64,000 bases of DNA from Vitreoscilla stercoraria DSM 513 (GCF_000382305.1 NZ_KB908023.1:100946-164945); one strand, 5' to 3'; positions 17,033-25,805 are shown, counted from the first letter of the stretch. A program made the numbers and translations. Notes: generated by a model from the letters alone, not told the origin.

Positions 17033-18466
17033 TTAAGAACTGGTTTTTTGATTTGGTGCTGCCACGCCATCACTAGAACCTGCCTCAATGGCAGCGGTAT
17101 TGTCAGAAATAATCGACAAATCACCTTCGTCACGCGCTGCTGCGTTGGTACGCTCAATTAACAAATACAATACCACACCAACCACAATTGCATAAATGGT
17201 CGCACGTGGATCGGGCATGGTCAAAGTCACCGCCACAATACCTGCCACACCACGCTCCGCCGAATTTTTCAATTCTTCCATACCAACCATAATACAAATA
17301 TAAGCCGTCAAAATCATGGTCAACGACAAAGCCAAAGGCAAAACAGGTTTGAACATGGTTACCAATGGCAATACAAACAAAGCCAAGAAACCTGAAATCC
17401 AAAACGTACCTTGACCACTGTAAATCGAATCCATAGATTTGCGACCCAAAGCATAACGCTCAGCAGTAGAAGCCTGAATAGGCGTCCATAACGGACCTGC
17501 TAAACCAGGCCAAGGTGCAAACAAAGCATGAATGGCATTGCGAATGGCAGTTACCAAATGCACACGAGTGACATTGATTTCAACTGTTTCATCAGGACGC
17601 TGGTGCTCTGCACGCTTAATCAAAGTAGAACCCACCAAAATATCACCAAATGCAATCACATAAGCAATGATTGCTGTTGGTACTGCTAATAAAAACATAC
17701 TGGCAGTAGGCCAACCCACACTAAAGCCCAAATGCGCATACAACAAACCAAAATCAGGCTGTGTGACACCCCATTCAATATTCGGCAATGCAAATTCGCC
17801 CAAACTCCAACCAACTATCATGGCAATCACAATACCGGGCACCATACCAAAATTGGAAATCTGTTTGGCAAATGCATTGCGCAACACCACATTTTTAAAC
17901 GACAGTGAAAATAAAATGTAAGCGGCAATAATTGCACCCAAAATAATCGAAATTGGTGCACCCTCCACACGACCACCCGCTTTCAATTCTCCCATCATGG
18001 CGGCGATACCCGCACCAATAATCACGCCACATTTCAAAGAATTGGGAATAGCATTAACCAATTTACTGCCTAAACCAGTAATGCCCAAAATCAAGAAAAT
18101 CAAAAATACAATCACTTGCAAAGCAATCATCGCTTTGATGGCTTCAGGACCTGGCTCAAAGCTTTGCAAATATAACAAAGTCACTGGAATCGCTGGCGTA
18201 ATCCAACCGGGCACCATAGGCACGCCTAATAATGCTGGCAACATAAAACCAATACCACACACCACAACACCAGCCAAAGCCGCTTCGTATGGCAAACCCA
18301 AATATTGCTGCAATAGCGGAATCATACCCAAACTGACTACAAACATGATGAATGCTTGAATCATTTCAGGGAACTCCCAACGGTAATGAATGAATGGCAA
18401 TCTGACTTTAAAAGGTCCTAATGGCCAATATGGATGTTCTTGCCCGTGTTCTCTTTTTAATGGCAT
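17033..18466 (-). CDS. DUF3360 family membrane protein (putative transporter)
   Basis: The 477-residue multispanning protein starts MPLKREHGQEHPYWPLGPF and has at least eleven hydrophobic segments, with the family-like stretches LPFIHYRWEFPEMIQAF, PALLGVPMVPGWITPAIP and FGDILVGSTLIKRAEHQ. DUF3360 proteins occur in Vibrio, Pasteurellaceae and Neisseriaceae and resemble the fold of xanthine/uracil or sulfate permeases; no substrate is established to my knowledge. The frame is open for 26 codons further up, but AAGGAAAA lies 6 bases before this ATG, which also gives the expected N terminus. It ends in a hydrophilic Ser/Ala tail. Confidence 0.82.
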   Translation of the reverse strand: MPLKREHGQEHPYWPLGPFKVRLPFIHYRWEFPEMIQAFIMFVVSLGMIPLLQQYLGLPYEAALAGVVVCGIGFMLPALLGVPMVPGWITPAIPVTLLYLQSFEPGPEAIKAMIALQVIVFLIFLILGITGLGSKLVNAIPNSLKCGVIIGAGIAAMMGELKAGGRVEGAPISIILGAIIAAYILFSLSFKNVVLRNAFAKQISNFGMVPGIVIAMIVGWSLGEFALPNIEWGVTQPDFGLLYAHLGFSVGWPTASMFLLAVPTAIIAYVIAFGDILVGSTLIKRAEHQRPDETVEINVTRVHLVTAIRNAIHALFAPWPGLAGPLWTPIQASTAERYALGRKSMDSIYSGQGTFWISGFLALFVLPLVTMFKPVLPLALSLTMILTAYICIMVGMEELKNSAERGVAGIVAVTLTMPDPRATIYAIVVGVVLYLLIERTNAAARDEGDLSIISDNTAAIEAGSSDGVAAPNQKTSS

Positions 18467-18896
18467 AGATGTTTTCCTTTGTAGCTTGATTCGTAAATGC
18501 TGCATGTTTTTGGCACACAGCGACGCTCCTCTTTGTCTGCACATTCAATCTCAATGAAACAACTGTTATTTTTAATATCGTATCGTATGCAAACAACCAA
18601 GCTAAGCTATCAAATCATGAATTTAAATTCAATTATTTTTTATAGATTCACTATTTTAATATAGCTAAAAATATGCCATATCAATCAATTTAAAACATTT
18701 GATTGAACAATTTAAATCACTTAAAAACAAATACTTATATTAAAAAAATCCAAAATAAATTCTTTTTATTCACCAATAAATCATTTGCATAAAATATGTG
18801 ACATTTTTGTCCATTCCCAATAATACTGACGCTATTAAACAATTAAAATTAAATCAAAAAATCAATGTCATATATTCACAAATTGAAATAACCAAT
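18467..18896. other. AT-rich intergenic region without genes
   Basis: About 430 bases, very AT-rich from 18600 to 18900, with no coding frame I would accept. It should carry the DUF3360 gene promoter. A short GACA-TTTT-TGTC repeat lies near 18800. Nothing else is recognised. Confidence 0.6.
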
Positions 18897-18933
18897 AAAA
18901 AGCGTCCTGTAAATATTTACAGGACGCTTTTTA
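18897..18933. terminator. DUS-type inverted pair
   Basis: Two exact AGCGTCCTGTAA words facing each other around 4 bases, flanked by A-run and T-run, downstream of paralogue B on the minus strand. Confidence 0.92.
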
Positions 18934-18950
18934 ACACGCTTTTCCCAATT

Positions 18951-19307
18951 TCAATTTAAATATCTCAAGCATGACCCATAAAAATCTTGCATGAATGTAT
19001 ATTTAAATGCCAAGGCCGCCTCAGCATCCGAAGTCATGGTGGCTTGTTCAGGTAAATCATACACACCAGCCACCATACCTTGAAACAAATTGGTAAACAC
19101 CGCTCTTTCATTACCATGTAAATTTGCCACAGCACTATTAACCATTGCCAAGGATTGCAAACGGCTATAACCTGCCCGACGTGCTTCAAATACCTCACCA
19201 CCGAAATAGCTTACAGTGCCACACAATTGCACAGATTGATTGGCCGATGCCATCATGGGCCAAATCCATATCGTACTAAGCAAACATCCCATCATCCATT
19301 TTTTCAT
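18951..19307 (-). CDS. Small secreted two-cysteine protein, paralogue B
   Basis: The 118-residue product begins MKKWMMGCLL and has a signal peptide ending ASA-N. The mature part keeps Cys29, FGGEVFEARRAG, the central helix with HGNERAVFTNLFQGMVAGVYDLP, and Cys113 close to the C terminus. The frame is open 11 codons further up, but the strong AAGGAGGAG site 4-5 bases before this ATG and the shared MKKW start fix it here. It is one of three adjacent copies (B, C, D), each monocistronic-looking with its own leader. Function is unknown. Confidence 0.65.
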   Translation of the reverse strand: MKKWMMGCLLSTIWIWPMMASANQSVQLCGTVSYFGGEVFEARRAGYSRLQSLAMVNSAVANLHGNERAVFTNLFQGMVAGVYDLPEQATMTSDAEAALAFKYTFMQDFYGSCLRYLN

Positions 19308-19375
19308 TTGACTCCTCCTTATTTTCCCATTTTGAATCAATGCTAAATGATTATTTTGGACATGTCATATTGCTT

Positions 19376-19395
19376 AAAAATTCCTTTTAAATATT
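19376..19395 (+). repeat. Direct repeat in the leader of paralogue B
   Basis: AAAAATTCCTTTT-A-AATATT; the same sequence with one change lies at 19921-19940 upstream of paralogue C, at a similar distance from the start codon (69 versus 54 bases). It supports duplication of gene plus promoter region. Confidence 0.6.
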
Positions 19396-19454
19396 TCAAT
19401 AAGACCTGTTTATTACATCAATCTACTTTTTCATTTCCTTAAAGCAATAATAAA

Positions 19455-19481
19455 AAGCACCTTGCAACGACACAAGACGCT
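19455..19481. repeat. Decayed DUS-type pair
   Basis: AGCACCTTGCAA and ACAAGACGCT resemble the two arms of the usual hairpin with several changes. A further partial word, TTTTTACAGGA, lies at 19490-19500. Confidence 0.5.
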
Positions 19482-19510
19482 CATTGGTATTTTTACAGGA
19501 GAATATTGGA

Positions 19511-19867
19511 TTACGAATTTTGTCTGATACACTCCACATGCAAACTGTTGACGAAATTACGTCGGAATGTATCCGAATCGGTTTTATGCTTAAAATGAAC
19601 TTGAGATGAAGGTAAGCTATAAACTATCCCCACCATGCCTCTCAATAAATTTCCAAATATTTGCTTTTCAGACCCATTTAAACCCACTGTAATCTGCTCA
19701 ACAACATTCAATGCATCTGTATTATGTACGCCTGCTTTGCGTGCATCTAAAATGCCGCCTGCAAAATCACTGGCAGATCGACACAAAGCACTCAATTCAT
19801 TGGCAGAAGCTGTCATAGGCATCAATAACGACATACTGACGTACAAAGTTAAAAGCCACTTTTTCAT
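19511..19867 (-). CDS. Small secreted two-cysteine protein, paralogue C
   Basis: The 118-residue product starts MKKWLLTLYV with a signal peptide ending TASA-N, as in paralogue D. Cys29 and Cys113 are conserved; the family motif is AGGILDARKAG and the helix NGSEKQIFGNLLRGMVGIVYSLP aligns with the other copies. The acidic Glu of the GGE motif is replaced by Gly, and a basic stretch (HFKHKTDSD) before the last helix differs from its sisters, so it is the most divergent copy. GGGAG precedes ATG. Periplasmic location is inferred; function is unknown. Confidence 0.63.
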   Translation of the reverse strand: MKKWLLTLYVSMSLLMPMTASANELSALCRSASDFAGGILDARKAGVHNTDALNVVEQITVGLNGSEKQIFGNLLRGMVGIVYSLPSSQVHFKHKTDSDTFRRNFVNSLHVECIRQNS

Positions 19868-19920
19868 TTGAATCTCCCATCATATTCGTTTTGAATGACT
19901 TTTGACTTCTGTCTTTTCAT

Positions 19921-19940
19921 AAAAATTCCTTTTCAATATT
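19921..19940 (+). repeat. Direct repeat in the leader of paralogue C
   Basis: AAAAATTCCTTTT-C-AATATT, matching 19376-19395 at 19 of 20 positions. Confidence 0.6.
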
Positions 19941-19970
19941 CCTATGACGTAAGATATTTTTTTAACATGA

Positions 19971-20004
19971 AAAAAGCATCCTATCATTTTGATAAGATGC
20001 TTTT
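19971..20004 (-). terminator. Terminator of paralogue D with decayed DUS-like arms
   Basis: AAAAGCATCCTATC pairs with GATAAGATGCTTTT, leaving one unpaired C. It still reads like the uptake-type hairpin (GCATCCTATC for GCGTCCTGTA) but neither arm is a functional-looking word. Confidence 0.75.
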
Positions 20005-20027
20005 AAAAAACCAAAATTAATTTTTAA

Positions 20028-20384
20028 TTAGCGCAATTGCTTGCGGCACTCTAAATCAAAACCTTTAACAAATTCACGCTTGAAAATACGGGCTTCAGAT
20101 GCATTAGAGGTTGAAATTTCAGATGATGACAATTCATACACGCTTTGTACCACCCCAGTGAGCAATTCATTGACCATTTGCTTCTCTTCGCCACGCAAAT
20201 CGGCAACAGATTCACGAACAATACCCATCGCTTCAGACCGACTCAAACCCTCTTTACGACCATCTAAAATCTCACCAGCAAACTCACCTAAAGATTGGCA
20301 CAATTCATTGACTTCATTAGCCGATGCAGTCACAGGCATGGTCAATGAAACCCCCAACAACAAAGCTAAAAACCATTTTTTCAT
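20028..20384 (-). CDS. Small secreted two-cysteine protein, paralogue D
   Basis: The 118-residue product begins MKKWFLALLLG with a signal peptide ending TASA-N. It has Cys29, FAGEILDGRKEGLSRSEAM, the central RGEEKQMVNELLTGVVQSVYEL helix, a Ser-rich linker and Cys113. It is closest in pattern to copies A and C. GGGGAA lies upstream of ATG. All four copies conserve the MKKW start, the SANE-like processing site, the end-to-end cysteine pair and the spacing, which argues for a real folded domain rather than chance. No known family could be named. Confidence 0.65.
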   Translation of the reverse strand: MKKWFLALLLGVSLTMPVTASANEVNELCQSLGEFAGEILDGRKEGLSRSEAMGIVRESVADLRGEEKQMVNELLTGVVQSVYELSSSEISTSNASEARIFKREFVKGFDLECRKQLR

Positions 20385-20513
20385 TCCATTCCCCTTTGAA
20401 TTTTAAAAATAAGAGTCCTCATTCTAACATCATCACAAACCATTGATTTAGAATATTGATTGATATTCCATCTGACATATCAAAAAAGATTTTCATACCA
20501 CAAAAGCATAAAA

Positions 20514-20543
20514 AAGCGTCCTGTAAACCTTACAGGACGCTTT
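20514..20543. terminator. DUS-type inverted pair after ppsA
   Basis: Two exact AAGCGTCCTGTAA-type words around a 3 to 4 base loop, between the ppsA stop and paralogue D. Confidence 0.92.
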
Positions 20544-20568
20544 GTATTTCATCGCTTAAATCAAGTGA

Positions 20569-22956
20569 TTATTTTTTCAATTCTTTAGCCAAGTACAACC
20601 ATGTTTCAATCACAGTGTCTGGATTCAAAGAAATGGTTTCGATACCTTGCTCAACCAACCATTTGGCCAAATCAGGATGATCCGATGGACCTTGACCACA
20701 AATACCCACGTATTTGTTCAACTTACGGCAAGCATTGATCGCCAAGCTCAACATGACTTTCACAGCAGGATCGCGTTCGTCGAATGTTGAAGCAATTGGG
20801 CCACCACTGTCGCGGTCCACGCCCAAAGTCAATTGGGTCATGTCGTTAGAGCCGATAGAGAAGCCGTCAAAGAATTGTAAGAATTGCTCAGCCAAAACCG
20901 CGTTGGTTGGCAATTCGCACATCATGATCAAACGCAAGCCGTTTTTGCCACGCTCTAAACCATTTTCACGCAACAAATTCACCACAGCTTCCGCTTCGCG
21001 CAAAGTACGCACGAAAGGAATCATGATTTCCACATTGGTGAAGCCCATTTCATCACGAACACGTTTCAACGCTTCGCATTCCATCGCGAAACAGTCTTTA
21101 AATTCTTCAGAAACATAACGCGCCGCACCACGGAAGCCCAACATTGGGTTTTCTTCGTGAGGCTCGTAAATGCTGCCGCCAATCAAGTTAGCATATTCAT
21201 TTGATTTGAAGTCTGAGGTACGAACAATGACTTTTTTCGGGTACATTGCCGCAGCCAAAGTCGCCACACCTTCAGCGATTTTGTCTATGTAGAAATCACG
21301 TGGAGACGCGTAGCCAGAAATGCGTTCTTTGATGGTCGCTTGCAAATCAGCTTCTTGTTCAGCCAAATCCAACAACGCACGTGGGTGAATACCGATTTGA
21401 CGGTTGATGATGAATTCCATGCGCGCCAAACCAATGCCTTCATTAGGCAAAGAGGCAAAACCAAATGCCAATTCAGGGTTGCCGACGTTCATCATGATTT
21501 TAGCAGGTGCTTCTGGCATAGAATCCAATTGCAAATCGATGATTTCCACTTCCAATTTGCCTTCGTATACCAAACCAGTGTCACCTTCAGCACAAGACAC
21601 AGTCACTTCTTGGCCTTCGGTCAACAATTCGGTTGCGTTACCACAACCGACTACTGCAGGAATACCCAATTCACGCGCAATGATCGCTGCGTGACAAGTA
21701 CGGCCACCACGATTGGTCACAATCGCAGCCGCACGTTTCATCACTGGCTCCCAATCTGGGTCAGTCATGTCTGTTACCAAAACGTCACCAGCTTTTACGG
21801 TGTCCATTTCAGAAGCATCTTTGATCAAACGAACTTGACCTTGACCGACTTTTTGACCAATGGCACGGCCTTCAGCCAATACAGTGCCTTTTTCGTTGAT
21901 GCGGTAGCGGCGCAAAGTGTCTTGACGACCTTCTTGTGATTTCACTGTTTCAGGACGTGCTTGCAAAATGTAGATTTTGCCATCAATGCCATCACGACCC
22001 CATTCGATGTCCATCGCGCGGCCATAATGCTCTTCGATGGTCAAAGCGTATTTGCCCAACTCTTCGATTTCTGCATTAGAAATAGAAAATTCATTGCGCA
22101 AATTGGCTTCTACGTCTTCTACTTTGACAGATTTACCTGCAGAAGCATCCTCCGTGAAGACCATTTTGATTAATTTAGAACCCATCACTTTGCGCAAAAC
22201 GGCTGGACGACCTTCACGCAAGTTGTTTTTATGTACGTAGAATTCATCAGGATTCACCGCACCTTGAACAACCATTTCGCCCAAACCATAAGACGAAGTC
22301 ACAAACACCACTTGGTCAAAACCAGATTCGGTGTCGATGGTGAACATCACGCCTGACGCACCTGAATCAGAACGAACCATACGTTGTACACCAGCAGACA
22401 AAGCCACATCAGCGTGCGCAAAGCCTTTGTGTACACGGTAAGAAATCGCACGGTCATTGTACAAAGAAGCGAATACATGGTGCATCGCTTCTTTAACGTT
22501 ATCCAAACCTTTAATGTTCAAGAATGTTTCTTGTTGACCGGCAAATGAAGCATCTGGCAAGTCTTCTGCGGTAGCAGAGGAACGAACCGCAACAGAAATC
22601 TCTTCTGTACCTGCATCAGCAACCATTTTTTCCCAAGCCGTTTTAACATCTTCGTCTAACTCAGCTGGAAATGGAGTATCCATAATCCACTGGCGAATGT
22701 TTTTACCACATTCAACCAAGGCATTCACATCTTCAACATCCAAAGCGTCCAAAGCCGCATTGATACGAGTGTCTAAGCCCTCATGTGCGATAAATTTGCG
22801 GAAAGCATCAGCAGTTGTCGCAAAACCACCAGGTACGCGTACACCTTTCGAAGCCAATTGGCTAATCATTTCACCCAAAGAAGCATTCTTACCACCTACT
22901 TGCTCCACATCGGTCATGCGCAGATTTTCGAACCAGATTACGTTATTACCGGACAT
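20569..22956 (-). CDS. ppsA: Phosphoenolpyruvate synthase
   Basis: PpsA makes phosphoenolpyruvate from pyruvate and ATP (giving AMP and phosphate), the entry to gluconeogenesis. The 795-residue length is standard. The N-terminal ATP-binding domain starts NVIWFENLRMTDVEQVGGKNASLGEM. The phosphohistidine domain has GGRTCHAAIIARELGIPAVVG at about residue 420, with the catalytic His. The PEP/pyruvate TIM barrel ends with SIGSNDMTQLTLGVDRDSG and the GICGQGPSDHP loop with its catalytic Cys. It is divergent from ppsR, whose product controls it by phosphorylation. Confidence 0.98.
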   Translation of the reverse strand: MSGNNVIWFENLRMTDVEQVGGKNASLGEMISQLASKGVRVPGGFATTADAFRKFIAHEGLDTRINAALDALDVEDVNALVECGKNIRQWIMDTPFPAELDEDVKTAWEKMVADAGTEEISVAVRSSATAEDLPDASFAGQQETFLNIKGLDNVKEAMHHVFASLYNDRAISYRVHKGFAHADVALSAGVQRMVRSDSGASGVMFTIDTESGFDQVVFVTSSYGLGEMVVQGAVNPDEFYVHKNNLREGRPAVLRKVMGSKLIKMVFTEDASAGKSVKVEDVEANLRNEFSISNAEIEELGKYALTIEEHYGRAMDIEWGRDGIDGKIYILQARPETVKSQEGRQDTLRRYRINEKGTVLAEGRAIGQKVGQGQVRLIKDASEMDTVKAGDVLVTDMTDPDWEPVMKRAAAIVTNRGGRTCHAAIIARELGIPAVVGCGNATELLTEGQEVTVSCAEGDTGLVYEGKLEVEIIDLQLDSMPEAPAKIMMNVGNPELAFGFASLPNEGIGLARMEFIINRQIGIHPRALLDLAEQEADLQATIKERISGYASPRDFYIDKIAEGVATLAAAMYPKKVIVRTSDFKSNEYANLIGGSIYEPHEENPMLGFRGAARYVSEEFKDCFAMECEALKRVRDEMGFTNVEIMIPFVRTLREAEAVVNLLRENGLERGKNGLRLIMMCELPTNAVLAEQFLQFFDGFSIGSNDMTQLTLGVDRDSGGPIASTFDERDPAVKVMLSLAINACRKLNKYVGICGQGPSDHPDLAKWLVEQGIETISLNPDTVIETWLYLAKELKK

Positions 22957-23272
22957 AATATATTGTTTCCAAATACATTGATAAAAAAAGTTGAGGTGCC
23001 TTTAACGGCCTAAAAATTCCTGCGTATTTTAGCCGCAACAACCCTAACATGTCAGCTTTTATTATTTAAACAACCGACACTTATCCATAATTTTGCCATA
23101 AAACCACATATTTTTCTACGGATTAGAACTTATACAATCGAAAATAAATTTTTTTAGAATTTAATACGCAGTTTAACGAAATTTAAAATGTTTAAATTCA
23201 CAACCACATTCAATTTGTTACCATAAAACAGTGTGATATTATGTTCATAATCTCTTATCGGAAGTTTTGTTT
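22957..23272. other. Divergent intergenic region ppsA-ppsR
   Basis: 316 bases without a gene, AT-rich, holding the promoters of both genes. One near-match to a DnaA box (TTATCCATA) is present near 23082. No uptake word is present here. Confidence 0.6.
23215..23242 (+). promoter_or_regulatory. Sigma70-type promoter candidate for ppsR-lpxH
   Basis: TTGTTA, a 16-base spacer and TATTAT, about 30 bases before the ppsR ATG. Confidence 0.5.
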
Positions 23273-24094
23273 ATGAGCCACACTCGCTATGCCTTTATCA
23301 TTTCAGACCGCACAGGCATTACCTCAGAAAGTATGGGACAAGCCTTATTGAATCAATTTTCTCATATTGAATTCAAACGCAGCATGCATCCTTTCATTGA
23401 TACAGTCGAAAAAGCCGACAAAATGGTGGACATCATCAACCAAGCTGCTGCCGAATCTACTGCGCGTCCATTAATTTTTTCTAGCATCGTAGACAAAGAC
23501 GTTCGTGAAGTCGTACACCAAAGCAATGGTTTGCATTTGGATTTTTTTGATGCATTTATCAGCAGATTAGAAGAAGAATTACAAACCGCAGCGTCTCATA
23601 TTGTTGGCAACATTCACGGCATCACTGACGAAGAAAAATACCATGCACGCATGGAAGCGGTGAATTTCAGCTTGGCACACGACGATGGCGCAACAGACAA
23701 AGAAATGCGCAAAGCCGATGTGATTTTGGTCGGTGTGTCTCGCTCAGGCAAAACCCCAACGTGTTTGTATTTGGCATTGCAATATGGTTTGCGTGCCGCC
23801 AATTATCCGCTCACACCAGATGATTTGGGCAGCACCGACTTGCCACGCATGCTCAAGCCATTCAAAAATAAACTGTTTGGTTTGACCATCGATGCCGAAC
23901 GCTTACATCATATTCGTGAACAACGTCGCCCTAATTCCAAATATTCCAGCATCGAAAACTGCCGCTCAGAAGTACGCGAAGCCGAATCGATGTTCCGCCA
24001 ACATGGCATCCCGTTTTTAAGTACCACTCACAAGTCGGTAGAAGAATTGGCCGCCAATATTTTGATTGAAACCGGCATCAAGCGCCGCTCTTAA
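23273..24094 (+). CDS. ppsR: Phosphoenolpyruvate synthase regulatory protein (kinase/pyrophosphorylase, DUF299)
   Basis: PpsR switches PpsA off by ADP-dependent phosphorylation of a Thr and on again by phosphate-dependent removal. The 273-residue product starts MSHTRYAFIISDRTGITSESMGQALL and has the P-loop-like GVSRSGKTPTCLYLALQYG at about residues 156-174, diagnostic for the family. The TTG two codons upstream opens the frame, but the ATG at 23273 has CGGAAG at a good distance. It is divergent from its target ppsA and overlaps lpxH by one base (TAATG), so the two genes are coupled. Confidence 0.96.
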   Translation: MSHTRYAFIISDRTGITSESMGQALLNQFSHIEFKRSMHPFIDTVEKADKMVDIINQAAAESTARPLIFSSIVDKDVREVVHQSNGLHLDFFDAFISRLEEELQTAASHIVGNIHGITDEEKYHARMEAVNFSLAHDDGATDKEMRKADVILVGVSRSGKTPTCLYLALQYGLRAANYPLTPDDLGSTDLPRMLKPFKNKLFGLTIDAERLHHIREQRRPNSKYSSIENCRSEVREAESMFRQHGIPFLSTTHKSVEELAANILIETGIKRRS

Positions 24095-24840
24095 TGAAGC
24101 CCATGAGCAGAAGTGTTTTGTTCATTGCCGATTTGCATTTGTCTTGCGAACATCCTCGATTGACTCGAGGATTTTTGTCTTTGTTAAATACTTACAAAAC
24201 CCAAGCCATCGATTTGTATATTTTGGGCGACTGGTTCAATGCATGGTTAGATGACCAAGACGATAATGAGTGGTTAATCCCCATCGTGACAGCATTACAA
24301 GATTTCACCCATTCAGGCAATCAAATATTTGCATTGGTCGGCAATCGGGATTTTGTATTGGGACAAGGCTTTTTAGACCGTTTTGGCGGTGTTTTATTAC
24401 CAGAATCTTATTTGTGGCAACACCAAGGCAAAATTTGGCGCTTAGAACACGGTGATGCTTTGTGTACGGATGATATTGCTTATCAACGTTTCAAACGCAT
24501 CATTCGCCATCCTTGGCTATTGGGCAGTTTGAAACGTTTGCCTTTTCATATCAAACAACGCATTGCCCACATTTTGCGCCGCAAAAGTCGCCAACGCCAA
24601 ACCCACAAACATTACCAACCTGTGGACGTCAACAAAGCTTATGTGCGCGAGCAAATGCAAGGTGTGGATGTGTTGCTGCATGGGCACACACACCGTCCTG
24701 AAATAGAATATTTTGAAAATGGCTCTGTGCGCATAGTATTGGGTGATTGGCGTGAAGAAACAGGCGAGGCACAAATTTTGTGGCTAGATGCACAAGCCAC
24801 ACAACCAGCACCGATACAATTGAGCACTTGGCACTTTTAA
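24094..24840 (+). CDS. lpxH: UDP-2,3-diacylglucosamine diphosphatase
   Basis: LpxH cleaves UDP-2,3-diacylglucosamine to lipid X and UMP, the fourth step of lipid A synthesis, at the inner membrane face. The 248-residue product has the calcineurin-like metallophosphatase motifs LFIADLHLS, YILGDWFNAW, LVGNRDFVLG and HGHTHRPE, which bind two metals. This shows a lipid A-bearing Gram-negative cell. The start overlaps the ppsR stop by one base; an in-frame ATG three codons later is possible. It ends before a DUS-type terminator. Confidence 0.96.
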   Translation: MKPMSRSVLFIADLHLSCEHPRLTRGFLSLLNTYKTQAIDLYILGDWFNAWLDDQDDNEWLIPIVTALQDFTHSGNQIFALVGNRDFVLGQGFLDRFGGVLLPESYLWQHQGKIWRLEHGDALCTDDIAYQRFKRIIRHPWLLGSLKRLPFHIKQRIAHILRRKSRQRQTHKHYQPVDVNKAYVREQMQGVDVLLHGHTHRPEIEYFENGSVRIVLGDWREETGEAQILWLDAQATQPAPIQLSTWHF

Positions 24841-24863
24841 CACCAATCATCATCCAATTCATT

Positions 24864-24896
24864 AGCGTCCTGTAAATCTTTACAGGACGCTTTTTC
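24864..24896. terminator. DUS-type inverted pair after lpxH
   Basis: Two exact AGCGTCCTGTAA words facing each other, followed by TTTTT. Confidence 0.92.
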
Positions 24897-24940
24897 ATGC
24901 TATTGTATTGATTAAAATATCAAAACAAGGAGGATACAGA

Positions 24941-25363
24941 ATGGTTCGTCGTATTATCAGTATCGGTTTATTGGGTTTAAGTATGAACATGGCCCATGCC
25001 GACAGCGCACCACCACATTATGTTTCCACCCATCCCGATCAAGCTTATGAGCAGAAAATCACGCAAAAACAAGCCAGCGTAGAGCGGTTTTTCCAACAAT
25101 TCATACGGCTGCGCAGCTTATTAGAAGAAGACCGTGCTGAGGTTCAAGACGATAACATTGCCGATGAAGCCCATTATTGGGTCTGTGTGCGCATTCAACA
25201 ATTGCATACTTTGTTTCAAAACAACACCGCTTACCAATCGGCATTCAATCAGCATTTCAAAGACATGGATTTCAATACCATGATGGGCTATTGGCATAGC
25301 GATATGCAAAGTCATCGTGAGATTTGTTATCAATCTGAAAAGTCATATAGCGACAGACCTTAA
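24941..25363 (+). CDS. Secreted protein of unknown function
   Basis: The 140-residue product starts MVRRIISIGLLGLSMNMAHA-D, a clear signal peptide. The mature part has a helical, charged region (KQASVERFFQQFIRLRSLLEEDRAEVQDD), an aromatic segment (AHYWVCVRIQQLHTLF) and two cysteines (in WVCVR and EICYQ). AAGGAGGAT lies 6 bases before this ATG, which is why the longer frame beginning at 24908 is not used. It is flanked on both sides by DUS-type hairpins, so it is a single-gene unit. I do not recognise the family. Confidence 0.62.
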   Translation: MVRRIISIGLLGLSMNMAHADSAPPHYVSTHPDQAYEQKITQKQASVERFFQQFIRLRSLLEEDRAEVQDDNIADEAHYWVCVRIQQLHTLFQNNTAYQSAFNQHFKDMDFNTMMGYWHSDMQSHREICYQSEKSYSDRP

Positions 25364-25370
25364 TACAAAC

Positions 25371-25399
25371 AAGCGTCCTGTAAGCTTTACAGGACGCTT
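25371..25399. terminator. DUS-type inverted pair (bidirectional)
   Basis: Two exact AAGCGTCCTGTAA words facing each other between convergent genes. Confidence 0.92.
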
Positions 25400-25405
25400 G
25401 TTTTG

Positions 25406-25777
25406 TTACAAATCTTCCATTTGTTTTTCAGGGCTAGAAAGCAGCCATTTTTGAGCTTCTTCGGCAGTTTTGAAGTATTTGGCATGTTGCAATGACAATA
25501 AATTAGACAAACGAGTGCCCAACTCTATCCACCAATCATTAACCACGATGGCCAACAAACCAAACTCACCAATGTGTTGACGGGTAAAGCGCACTTGTTC
25601 CCATGCCATGTCGATGGTGAAGTCTTTCATCAAAGACAAATCCAATAACAAATCAGGCTTGTCTTGGGCTTTCAAAACTTCCAAAACACTTTGCTCTAAC
25701 AATTTGAAATCATCCAAGGTGAATTCATTGAACAAAGCCACATTCAAACCATACGATTGTTGTCTGATTGAAATCAT
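25406..25777 (-). CDS. SpoIIAA/STAS-like small cytoplasmic protein
   Basis: The 123-residue product starts MISIRQQSYGLNVALFNEFTLDDF and has alternating strands and helices (LLLDLSLMKDFTIDMAWEQVRF, LLAIVVNDWWIELG) like the SpoIIAA-like/STAS fold of Pfam group PF11964. Such proteins bind lipids or take part in partner switching, but no partner is encoded here. GAGGGAGG lies 6 to 8 bases before this ATG; the 44 codons upstream in the same frame would run back towards the EamA gene and look non-coding. It lies downstream of the EamA gene on the same strand and may be cotranscribed. Confidence 0.62.
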   Translation of the reverse strand: MISIRQQSYGLNVALFNEFTLDDFKLLEQSVLEVLKAQDKPDLLLDLSLMKDFTIDMAWEQVRFTRQHIGEFGLLAIVVNDWWIELGTRLSNLLSLQHAKYFKTAEEAQKWLLSSPEKQMEDL

Positions 25778-25805
25778 TGCCACACCTCCCTCTGTCAAAA
25801 TTTTG

